Positions 1 through 6,338 of a stretch of 8,231 nt of DNA are shown here, piece after piece. The position numbers and the translations under genes are program-made. The notes beneath the pieces were generated by a model, which was not told the DNA's origin, did no database searches, and saw only the letters and a program-made list of their open reading frames with translations. This DNA comes from Chloroflexota bacterium (GTDB lineage: Bacteria; Chloroflexota; UBA4733). The DNA lies in assembly GCA_025449435.1 (NCBI GenBank), contig JANWJO010000062.1:1-8231 (forward strand), given 5' to 3'. Positions within the stretch are counted from its first letter, which is position 1, and every line of letters starts with the position of its first letter.

Positions 1-759
1 ACCGCCCATGACGTCGCTACCAACCGACTGCATGGTGTTCCAAGCGTTGCCGATCAGCCCGGTGATGCCGCCGCCACCCGTTCCAGTGTCGATTCCGGCG
101 CCAATATCGCTTGCAACGTCACCGACGGTATTGAAGACATCGTGCCCGATCGCCTGCGCGCCGCCCGCCTGGCGACCGGCGATATTGCCCACACCGCTTA
201 GGATGTCACCGCCAACCGCACCGGCCGTAGACACGACATTGCCAGCGACGCCTTCGATATCATCGAGGAACGACGGTTGCAGGACCGGACTGGCGATGGA
301 CGGCGTAGCACGCGCATTGCTCTCCTGCCCTGCTAACGGCGCAAGGGTGCTAGCTCGCTCGGCGTCCTGTGCTTCAGCTTCGAGCTGGCTGCTGTACACC
401 AGCGATCCTGGGGTTGTTCCAGCCAGAGCGGGAGAGCGGGTCGCTTGCTGGCGGACATGTGTCAACTCGTGCGCCAGGAGTTGCTGCCCCACTGGCGTGC
501 CGGGTTGGTAGAAGTCGCGCCCAAAGAGGACATCGGCGCCATAGGTGAGCGCTTTGGCGCCGAGTTGATCGGCGAGCAGCGCGGCGTCCTCGCTGGCATG
601 AATCCGCACACTCTCCAGGTTAAACCCGAGCCGTGCTTCATTCACCGCGCGTGTCGCGGGCGGCAGCGGCGTCCCCGATCCTGCGGGTGCTGGATCCACA
701 GACGACTGAGCGGGCAGATGCGCAGCGCGCACGCGCCGGTCGGAAGCAAACGCAGCCAT
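1..759 (-). CDS. DUF4157 (eCIS-core-type) HExxH domain protein, partial
   Basis: The C-terminus lies beyond the left edge; 253 residues are visible. After a Pro/Ala-rich leader (1-40), residues about 46-140 match DUF4157: 'VRIHASEDAALLAD' (51-64), 'KALTYGADVLFG' (69-80), then 'LLAHELTHVRQQ' (94-105) containing HExxH at 97-101. An acidic 'LEAEAQDAERAS' follows at 126-137, where the family usually has a conserved Glu. Residues 165-253 are rich in Gly, Ala and Val with spaced hydrophobics, a low-complexity pattern like a glycine zipper. The family is known from proteins associated with extracellular contractile injection systems, often N-terminal to a toxin or effector region, and is suspected to be a metallopeptidase; the function here is inferred. 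No signal peptide is seen. The ATG at 759 is chosen because GGGAG sits 6 nt upstream (766-770) and an in-frame stop lies at 772-774. No injection-system structural gene is visible in the window. Confidence 0.88.
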   Translation of the reverse strand, partial: MAAFASDRRVRAAHLPAQSSVDPAPAGSGTPLPPATRAVNEARLGFNLESVRIHASEDAALLADQLGAKALTYGADVLFGRDFYQPGTPVGQQLLAHELTHVRQQATRSPALAGTTPGSLVYSSQLEAEAQDAERASTLAPLAGQESNARATPSIASPVLQPSFLDDIEGVAGNVVSTAGAVGGDILSGVGNIAGRQAGGAQAIGHDVFNTVGDVASDIGAGIDTGTGGGGITGLIGNAWNTMQSVGSDVMGG

Positions 760-802
760 GAGCGGCTCCCATCATGGTGGAAACACCGCTATGATGGCGC
801 GC

Positions 803-831
803 TGGCTACACCGGCGTATCACCAGCGTCAA
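803..831 (-). promoter_or_regulatory. Candidate promoter for the DUF4157 gene
   Basis: On the minus strand TTGACG (831-826) matches five of six -35 consensus bases. The possible -10 hexamers downstream are weak: TGTAGC after a 15-nt spacer or TAGCCA after 17 nt. It points toward the DUF4157 start about 45 nt further on. Only the -35 is convincing. Confidence 0.25.
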
Positions 832-860
832 CACAGCGGCAGCGAATGGTAACCGCCACG

Positions 861-871
861 TAGTGTATAGT
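861..871 (+). promoter_or_regulatory. Candidate -10 element for the ThDP enzyme gene
   Basis: TATAGT at 866-871, directly preceded by TG, differs from the TATAAT consensus at one base and lies about 98 nt upstream of the ATG at 969. No good -35 is visible at the usual distance. If used, it would give a leader of roughly 90 nt, which contains the imperfect palindrome at 933-949. Confidence 0.35.
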
Positions 872-968
872 CTGCCCCGGGCGAGGCGACGCAGGGTCCC
901 TCCTGATCCGCGACGTCACCATCCCCATCGATGCACCCACCGTGGATGCGCGCCAGTAAGGGAGAACG

Positions 969-2606
969 ATGAACGTTGCGCTCGCAGTTGCTCACATCCT
1001 CAAGAAGGAGGGCGTGTCGTTTCTCATCGGCTATCCAGTCAACCCCATCATCGAGCAGGCAGCCGTAGCCGACATCCGCACCATCATCGTGCGGCAAGAA
1101 CGCACGGGCCTGCATATGGCTGATGCAGTGGGGCGCGTGACCTCCGGCGAGAAGATCGGCGTATTCGCTATGCAGCACGGCCCGGGTACCGAAAACGCCT
1201 TTGGTGGTGTTGCCCAGGCCTACGGCGAGTCGGCACCCATCGTCGTGCTCCCGGCAGGGTATCCCCGCAACATCGCGAACTTGCAGCCGAACTTCAACGC
1301 CATGCTCAACTATCAGCACGTCACCAAGACCGTCGAGACCGTGAATGTCGCCAGCGCCGTGCCAGATGCCTTGCGCCGCGCCTTCACCCAGGTGCGCAAT
1401 GGCCGCCCGCGCCCGGTAATGGTGGAAATTCCCGCCGACATCCTGCACGACGACATCCCTGAGCCCACCGACTACGTGCCGGCGCCGGTGTTGCGCACCG
1501 CGCCCGACCCACGCGACGTGGAGCGCGTGGCAGCCGTGCTGGTCGCGGCCGAACACCCGGTGATCTACGCTGGCCAGGGAGTGCATTACGCCAAGGCGTG
1601 GTCGCAACTGAAAGCGCTCGCCGAGTTGCTGGAAGCGCCAGTGATGACCAGCCTGGGCGGCAAGAGCTCTTTCCCCGAAAACCATCCGCTGTCGCTCGGC
1701 TCCGGCGGTGTGGCCATTCCACTCACCGTGCGCCATTTCCTGGACGCCGCCGATGTGATCTTCGGCATCGGCTGCAGCTTTACCCAAACCAACTTCGGCA
1801 CGATGATGCCGAAGGGCAAGACCATCATCCACGCTACGCTGGATGAGGCCGACTTGAACAAGGACCAAGCTGCGGCATACGGTCTCCTTGGCGATGCCGG
1901 GCTCACGCTGGATATGGTGCTGGCCTCCGTGAAAGACCGGCTGCACGGCCAGCCACGCGGCCGCCTCGCCGCCGTCACCAGCGAGATCGCGGCGGTGCGC
2001 GAGCGCTGGCTGAAGCAATGGATGCCCAAGCTCACGCTGAACGAGACGCCGCTCTCCCCCTATCGCGTGATCTGGGACTTGCTGCACACCGTGGACGTGC
2101 CGAACACCATCATCACCCACGACGCCGGCAGTCCGCGCGACCAGCTCTCTCCCTTCTGGCAGGCGCAGTCGCCGCTGGGCTACCTCGGCTGGGGCAAAAC
2201 CACGCAACTAGGCTACGGCCTCGGCCTGGCGATGGGCGCCAAACTCGCCCGCCCCGACAAGCTGTGCATCAACGTGTGGGGCGACGCCGCCATCGGATTC
2301 ACCGGCATGGACTTCGAGACGGCCGTGCGCGAGCGCATTCCCATCCTGTCTGTGCTGTTCAACAACTTTTCCATGGCCATCGAGCTCAAGGTCATGCCGG
2401 TCTCCACCGAGAAGTACCGCAGCACCGACATCAGCGGCAACTACGCCGACATGGCCAAGGCCTTCGGTGGCTACGGCGAACGGGTGACCGACCCCGGGCA
2501 GGTTTGCGCCGCCATCAAACGCGGCATCCAGAAGACACAGGAAGGTGTCCCTGCACTGCTCGAGTTCATCACAGCGAAGGAAACCGAGATCTCCCGGCAC
2601 CGATAG
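969..2606 (+). CDS. Thiamine-diphosphate-requiring enzyme, acetolactate synthase superfamily
   Basis: This 545-residue protein has the three-domain layout of the acetolactate synthase/benzoylformate decarboxylase superfamily: an N-terminal PYR domain (about 1-165), a central domain (about 185-325) and a C-terminal ThDP-binding PP domain (about 355-530). The cofactor-activating glutamate is E44 in 'VRQERTGLHMAD'. The ThDP/Mg motif starts with GD at 438-439 ('WGDAAIGF') and ends with NN at 465-466, the normal spacing, although the usual third Gly of GDG is Ala. Such enzymes cleave or form C-C bonds next to a carbonyl, commonly on pyruvate or other 2-oxo acids; the substrate cannot be read from the sequence. 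No small regulatory subunit or ilvC-like gene is adjacent, so a role in branched-chain synthesis is not supported. The ATG at 969 follows AAGGGAG at 958-964. Transcription probably ends at the hairpin 18 nt downstream. Confidence 0.93.
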   Translation: MNVALAVAHILKKEGVSFLIGYPVNPIIEQAAVADIRTIIVRQERTGLHMADAVGRVTSGEKIGVFAMQHGPGTENAFGGVAQAYGESAPIVVLPAGYPRNIANLQPNFNAMLNYQHVTKTVETVNVASAVPDALRRAFTQVRNGRPRPVMVEIPADILHDDIPEPTDYVPAPVLRTAPDPRDVERVAAVLVAAEHPVIYAGQGVHYAKAWSQLKALAELLEAPVMTSLGGKSSFPENHPLSLGSGGVAIPLTVRHFLDAADVIFGIGCSFTQTNFGTMMPKGKTIIHATLDEADLNKDQAAAYGLLGDAGLTLDMVLASVKDRLHGQPRGRLAAVTSEIAAVRERWLKQWMPKLTLNETPLSPYRVIWDLLHTVDVPNTIITHDAGSPRDQLSPFWQAQSPLGYLGWGKTTQLGYGLGLAMGAKLARPDKLCINVWGDAAIGFTGMDFETAVRERIPILSVLFNNFSMAIELKVMPVSTEKYRSTDISGNYADMAKAFGGYGERVTDPGQVCAAIKRGIQKTQEGVPALLEFITAKETEISRHR

Positions 2607-2623
2607 AGCGTCGATCACTATGC

Positions 2624-2655
2624 AGGAGGGCGGCCAGGTTGCTGGCCGCCCTCCT
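2624..2655. terminator. Perfect GC-rich hairpin, probable bidirectional terminator
   Basis: Arms 2624-2637 and 2642-2655 are exact reverse complements, giving a 14-bp stem with a 4-nt GTTG loop. It begins 18 nt after the ThDP enzyme stop and ends 23 nt before the catalase stop on the opposite strand, so it could serve both convergent genes. There is no T-tract on either side (ATGGG follows), so it is not a canonical intrinsic terminator. It could instead pause polymerase or stabilise 3' ends. Confidence 0.72.
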
Positions 2656-2678
2656 ATGGGAACACGATCAGTCCCCAG

Positions 2679-4181
2679 TCACCTCGTCGCAGCTGCCTGG
2701 CTGACGGCGATGCCTAACCCTTGGGCGACGCGCGTACCCAGGTCTTGGTCTACCTTGCGCCACAACGCGACAGCGCGTTCCTGGATGGCGCGATCCACGC
2801 CACCGCTGAGGTGGCCAACCAGATTGCTCACCAGGTGCGCACGATCGGTGGGCGAGAGCACCTGCCGGTACAGTGTGCCCGCCTGATCGAAGTCGTTGTC
2901 GGCAGCGTGCAAGGTCTCAGCCGTGCGCACGATCTCAGCGTCACCAACGTGCCAGCTGGGGTCGGGATAGCGGCTGGCGTCGGCTTGCGGACCGCCCATG
3001 CTGTTGGGAGCGTACACCGGCTGGCTACCAGGATGGTGCGCCGTCATGGCGCCATCCTTGTTGTAGCTGTGCACCGGTGCATGCGGCCGGTTCACCGGTA
3101 GTTGCTCGTAGTTGGTGCCGATGCGGTGTAAGTGGGTGTCGTGGTAGCTGAACAAGCGGCCCAGCAACATGCGGTCGGGACTCGGCCCGATGCCCTGCAC
3201 CATGTTGGAGGGCGCGAAGGCGGCCTGCTCGATCTCGGCAAAGAAATTGGCAGGGTTGCGATCCAGCACCATTCTCCCGACAGTAATGGCCGGGTAATCC
3301 TTGTGCGGCCACACCTTGGTGAGGTCGAACGGATTGAACCGGTAACTGGCGGCATCACCATAGGGCATGATCTGCATTTCCAACCGCCAGGCCGGGAACT
3401 GCTTGCTAGCGATCGCCGTATGAAGGTCACGGCGGTGAAAGTCAGGATCCTCATCGGTCATCGCCTTGGCTTCGCTGTCGGTGAAGTTCTCGATGCCCTG
3501 CTCGGTCTTAAAGTGGTACTTCACCCAGAAGCGCTCACCCTTGGCGTTGATCCACTGGAAGGTGTGGCTGCCATAGCCATTCATGTTCCGCCAGGTGCGC
3601 GGGGTGCCGCGATCAGAGAACAAGAAGATCACCTGATGCAGAGCTTCAGGTGAGAGCGTCCAGAAGTCCCACTGCATATTATTGCTGCGCAAGCCGGTAT
3701 CGGGCAGCCGCTTCTGCGAGTGGATGAAGTCCGAAAACTTGGAAGGGTCGCGGATGAAGAAGATCGGTGTGTTGTTGCCGACCAGGTCGTAGTTGCCTTC
3801 TTCGGTGTAGAACTTCATGGCGAAGCCGCGTGGATCGCGCACCGTGTCGGGGTAGCCTTGCTCGCCGGCCACGGTGGAGCAGCGCAGCAACATGGGCGTG
3901 CGCTTACCCACCTTGTTCAGGAACGCCGCCTTGGTCCACGGCGTGACATCGGCCGTCACCTCGAAGTAGCCAAAGGCGCCACCGCCTTTGGCGTGTACGA
4001 CGCGTTCGGGGATGCGCTCGCGGTTGAAGTGTTGCATTTTCTGGATGAGGTAGTGATCTTGTAACAGAATGGGGCCGCTTGGTCCCGCGGTGAGCGAGTG
4101 CGCGTCACTCGCGGCAGGGATGCCAGAATCGGTCGTGGTGTTGTTGGGCTTGCCGTTGGGGTGGGGTTGTGTGTCGCTCAT
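2679..4181 (-). CDS. Haem catalase (monofunctional, small-subunit type)
   Basis: Converts hydrogen peroxide to water and oxygen, most likely in the cytoplasm since no signal peptide is seen. The 500 residues fit the small-subunit haem catalases. Visible landmarks are the 'RIPERVVHAKG' signature with distal His63, 'VGNNTPIFFIRDP' with catalytic Asn137, and the proximal haem site 'GRLFSYHDTHLHR' with Tyr346 as iron ligand and Arg342 beside it. The typical small-subunit C-terminal helical segment follows, with no flavodoxin-like extension. The ATG at 4181 is preferred because AAGGAGG lies 11 nt upstream (4193-4199). The reading frame stays open to another ATG at 4241, but that start has no ribosome site, and the extra residues do not look catalase-like. 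The gene lies 90 nt downstream of the J-domain gene on the same strand, and may be read from that operon or from its own promoter in the gap. katA or katE would be plausible names, but the clade cannot be fixed by eye. Confidence 0.97.
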   Translation of the reverse strand: MSDTQPHPNGKPNNTTTDSGIPAASDAHSLTAGPSGPILLQDHYLIQKMQHFNRERIPERVVHAKGGGAFGYFEVTADVTPWTKAAFLNKVGKRTPMLLRCSTVAGEQGYPDTVRDPRGFAMKFYTEEGNYDLVGNNTPIFFIRDPSKFSDFIHSQKRLPDTGLRSNNMQWDFWTLSPEALHQVIFLFSDRGTPRTWRNMNGYGSHTFQWINAKGERFWVKYHFKTEQGIENFTDSEAKAMTDEDPDFHRRDLHTAIASKQFPAWRLEMQIMPYGDAASYRFNPFDLTKVWPHKDYPAITVGRMVLDRNPANFFAEIEQAAFAPSNMVQGIGPSPDRMLLGRLFSYHDTHLHRIGTNYEQLPVNRPHAPVHSYNKDGAMTAHHPGSQPVYAPNSMGGPQADASRYPDPSWHVGDAEIVRTAETLHAADNDFDQAGTLYRQVLSPTDRAHLVSNLVGHLSGGVDRAIQERAVALWRKVDQDLGTRVAQGLGIAVSQAAATR

Positions 4182-4190
4182 GTCGAGGTG

Positions 4191-4256
4191 CTCCTCCTTG
4201 CCTGCCATCTGAGCGGTTCCGCCGTTGCAACCGCCAGGCATCAGTGTGCCATACTA
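4191..4256 (-). promoter_or_regulatory. Candidate catalase -10, inverted repeat and ribosome site
   Basis: On the minus strand TAGTAT (4256-4251) resembles a -10 hexamer; no clear -35 is seen. A start near 4244 would leave a leader of about 60 nt to the ATG at 4181 and would make the upstream ATG at 4241 nearly leaderless. Within the leader, CGGTT/AACCG arms (4214-4218 and 4229-4233) overlap the palindrome GTTGCAAC (4224-4231), a possible but untested operator. AAGGAGGAG at 4191-4199 is the ribosome site. Confidence 0.35.
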
Positions 4257-4271
4257 AGCAGGTCCGGTACG

Positions 4272-5021
4272 CTAGCTGTCCCAAGTAGCAGCGAGGCGGG
4301 CGTAGGCCTGGTTGAGTTCGAGCATGCGCTCAGCATCGCCACCGAGGTCGGGATGATACTGCTTGGCCAGCCGGCGGTACGACTGCACAATCGTGTCGCG
4401 GTCAGCGGCGCGGGTGAGTTCCAAGCAGCGCAAATCGGCCTCGAATGACGACCCGACGGTTCGTGTGCCTTGGCGGTTAGATGCACGGCTACTGGCGTAC
4501 AGCCGGCGATGCGCCTCGAATACAGCGTCGCGAAACGCTGCGTGGACGTGCATGCGGTTGTCGATATAGGCCCGCACCCTGGCCACTGTGGTGAGGTCCA
4601 GATAAAAGTCGATCAAGCGGTCGGCCTCGGCAGGATAGGCCAGGTAGGCGTGGGCCCAAATGCCGAGGTCGATGATTTCTTCCAGTTGAGCGGCCGTGAG
4701 GAACTGGTCGCGGATCAGGGCGGCTTCGCGTCCAGCCGCGAGCAGAGCCTCGCGCGCCGCTTTGCGCGCCAGACTTTGCCGGTGCAGCAAGTCGTTGAGC
4801 TCCTTGAGGATGGCCTGGCGGTCATCCTCCGGAAACGGATCGAACAGCGCGAGGTCGACGGACGACAGCCGCCCATCCTCGAACACGTGCTGCCGCAGGC
4901 GCCCCAACTCATAGGCGGTCACCGACAGCGCGGCGGTGCCGCTATAGCGGTCGAGCACTGGACGCAGCGATACACACCAGTCGCCCAGAATACTCAGCGA
5001 GACCCACAACTGGTTGCTCAC
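4272..5021 (-). CDS. J-domain (DnaJ-like) protein with C-terminal J-domain
   Basis: A 249-residue protein. Residues about 193-249 look like a J-domain: 'YRRLAKQYHPDLGGDAERM' carries the diagnostic HPD at 223-225, followed by 'LNQAYARL', the usual helix IV. J-domains stimulate ATP hydrolysis by Hsp70 (DnaK). Unlike classical DnaJ, the domain is at the C-terminus, and there are no Gly/Phe-rich, zinc-finger or CTD segments. Residues 1-190 are mostly predicted helix, rich in Ala, Leu, Arg and Glu, and I do not recognise the family; they may recruit a client to DnaK. No signal peptide or strong membrane segment is seen. The GTG at 5021 is chosen because GTGA overlaps the stop of the upstream dehydratase gene, which favours translational coupling; the Shine-Dalgarno sequence is weak. 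The frame stays open further upstream, but only inside the dehydratase gene. The catalase gene follows after 90 nt. Confidence 0.85.
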   Translation of the reverse strand: MSNQLWVSLSILGDWCVSLRPVLDRYSGTAALSVTAYELGRLRQHVFEDGRLSSVDLALFDPFPEDDRQAILKELNDLLHRQSLARKAAREALLAAGREAALIRDQFLTAAQLEEIIDLGIWAHAYLAYPAEADRLIDFYLDLTTVARVRAYIDNRMHVHAAFRDAVFEAHRRLYASSRASNRQGTRTVGSSFEADLRCLELTRAADRDTIVQSYRRLAKQYHPDLGGDAERMLELNQAYARLAATWDS

Positions 5022-6007
5022 GGCTCGGCGAGCACTTTCTGCAGCAACGCCGCTTCGATGTTGCCGCCGGACAGCACGATCACAATGTTTCTCGCTGAAC
5101 CTAACGGCAGTAGCGAACGCAGCAACGCGCCAACGCCGATGGCGCCTGACGGCTCGACGACGAGCTTGGCCCGCAGTGCGAGCAACCGCATAGCCTCCAG
5201 GCAAGCCGCATCTGGCACGGCAATGATGTCGGTCACGTGCCGCTGCAGGATGGCAAAGTTGAGGGCGCCGACGCGCTTGACGCGCAGGCCGTCGCAAATG
5301 GTGTCGATGCGTTCCAGGTCGATGATGTGGCCGGCGTGCAGGGAAGCCCGCGCATCGGCGGCGCCCTCTGGTTCCACGCCAAACACGGCGGCAGTTGGTC
5401 GGAGTGTCTTGACGGCGAGCGCGGTGCCCGACAGCAACCCGCTACCACCACAAGGAACCACCACAGCGTCCACGTCCGGGAGTTCGCGCACGATCTCCAG
5501 GCCAACGGTGCCCTGGCCCGCCACGATGGCGGGATGGTCGAACGGCGGCACCACCGTATAGCCGTGCTCGCGCTGCAACTGAAGGGCGCGTTCTTGCCGT
5601 TCCAACGAGTCGTAGCCGGCAAACTCGACCTCGGCGCCATAGCCACGGGTAGCAGCGACTTTGGAGGCAATGGCGTCCTTGGGCATCACCACCACAGCCT
5701 TCACCCCGAGGATCTGCGCAGCGCAGGCAACCCCCTGGGCGTGGTTCCCCGAAGAGTAGGTGATGACGCCGCGCGAGCGCTCTGCCACGCTGAGCGACGC
5801 GATGGCATTAAACGCGCCGCGAACCTTGAAGGAGCCGGTGCGCTGTAAGCTCTCCGGCTTGAGCCACACGTTCGCGCCACACAACGCGCCCAGCGTGCGC
5901 GACAGCTGCAGCGGCGTCGTATTGATCACGCCCTGCAACCGCTGGGCAGCCGCCTCGATATCGTGCAAGGTCACCGGTATGGCCTCGTACTGATGCGCGG
6001 TGGTCAC
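5018..6007 (-). CDS. PLP-dependent threonine/serine dehydratase (serine racemase-like)
   Basis: Fold-type II PLP enzyme expected to deaminate threonine to 2-oxobutyrate and/or serine to pyruvate. With the GTG at 6007 as residue 1, the Schiff-base lysine is K61 in 'TGSFKVRGAFNA'. The substrate loop is SSGNH (85-89), the phosphate-binding loop is CGGSG (186-190, usually GGGG), and SGGN is at 313-316. There is no C-terminal ACT domain, so feedback control by isoleucine is unlikely and it resembles catabolic (TdcB-type) enzymes. Serine at position 2 of SSGNH (S86) and the E212-A216-D218 pattern correspond to Ser84 and the metal site Glu210/Ala214/Asp216 of mammalian serine racemase, so racemase side activity is possible. 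The start is uncertain: the frame is open to a GTG at 6061 without a ribosome site, and a GTG at 5974 has GAGG 8 nt upstream and begins the conserved 'VTLHDIEAA'. The stop overlaps the J-domain gene start. Confidence 0.93.
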   Translation of the reverse strand: MTTAHQYEAIPVTLHDIEAAAQRLQGVINTTPLQLSRTLGALCGANVWLKPESLQRTGSFKVRGAFNAIASLSVAERSRGVITYSSGNHAQGVACAAQILGVKAVVVMPKDAIASKVAATRGYGAEVEFAGYDSLERQERALQLQREHGYTVVPPFDHPAIVAGQGTVGLEIVRELPDVDAVVVPCGGSGLLSGTALAVKTLRPTAAVFGVEPEGAADARASLHAGHIIDLERIDTICDGLRVKRVGALNFAILQRHVTDIIAVPDAACLEAMRLLALRAKLVVEPSGAIGVGALLRSLLPLGSARNIVIVLSGGNIEAALLQKVLAEP

Positions 6008-6046
6008 AGTGCGCGCGCCTTTCTGGCCGATGAGCGCCGGCGTTTC

Positions 6047-6078
6047 CTGACAACGACGCACGCAGTTTACTGTAGGAT
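6047..6078 (+). promoter_or_regulatory. Candidate promoter for the zinc-ribbon gene
   Basis: CTGACA at 6047-6052 matches five of six -35 consensus bases. Possible -10 elements are TACTGT (6068-6073, spacer 15) and TAGGAT (6073-6078, spacer 20); neither spacing is ideal. The divergent dehydratase gene must also be transcribed from this short region, and TACAGT on the minus strand (6073-6068) may be its -10. That would place its transcript start near 6061 and favour one of the downstream GTG starts. Confidence 0.3.
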
Positions 6079-6101
6079 ACGCTGCTGGCGGAGGTCGAAA
6101 C

Positions 6102-6338
6102 GTGCTGGTGGACGGCGAAGTGGGAGCGGCACGACCCCAGCGCAGCGAGCCAGATCCGGCGAGCCTGGCGGCGGTGCTGGTGCGGGCAGCCGCTGGCCTA
6201 CTAGCCTGCCCCTACTGCCAGAGCGCGCTACAAGCCCGCCAGATAGACGGCACCCACCTCCAGTTGCGCTGCCCTACCTGCGGCTTTCGGGAAGAACCCG
6301 ACTCCTTTGCGCCCGAGGCGGCTGCACACGAGCGTTAG
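6102..6338 (+). CDS. Small double-CxxC zinc-ribbon protein
   Basis: A 78-residue protein of unknown function. Residues 34-66 form an apparent zinc ribbon: CPYC at 36-39 and CPTC at 57-60, separated by a short beta-hairpin-like stretch ('ALQARQIDGTHLQLR'), enough to bind one Zn ion. The flanks are Ala-, Glu- and Pro-rich and probably disordered. Similar small ribbons occur in transcription, translation and redox-related proteins, and nothing here decides between them. The GTG at 6102 is well supported by GGAGG at 6090-6094, 7 nt upstream. The gene is divergent from the dehydratase and convergent with the tRNA nucleotidyltransferase gene; the two stops share the bases TTAG at 6335-6338. A longer open frame over the same bases in another phase has no comparable ribosome site or recognisable domain. 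Confidence 0.82.
   Translation: MLVDGEVGAARPQRSEPDPASLAAVLVRAAAGLLACPYCQSALQARQIDGTHLQLRCPTCGFREEPDSFAPEAAAHER

Noticed and set aside
8..511. Plus-strand open frame of 167 codons at the left edge
   Set aside because: It is the antisense of the DUF4157 gene. Its Pro/Ala/Ser-rich product shows no domain, while the minus frame carries the HExxH signature and a good ribosome site.
828..2207. Minus-strand open frame of 459 codons opposite the ThDP enzyme gene
   Set aside because: The product is His/Gly/Arg-rich with no recognisable domain, as expected from the complement of high-GC codons. The plus strand encodes a clear ThDP enzyme over the same bases.
3132..3653. Plus-strand open frames inside the catalase gene
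   Set aside because: They are the complement of a catalase with all catalytic residues intact; no independent evidence of coding.
4182..4241. Extended catalase start at the ATG at 4241
   Set aside because: The extra 20 residues are unlike catalase N-termini and have no ribosome site. The strong AAGGAGG falls inside this extension and serves the ATG at 4181.
4470..5561. Plus-strand open frame of 363 codons across the J-domain and dehydratase genes
   Set aside because: It spans two genes on the opposite strand and yields a low-complexity product without motifs. Both minus genes have diagnostic residues (HPD, PLP lysine).
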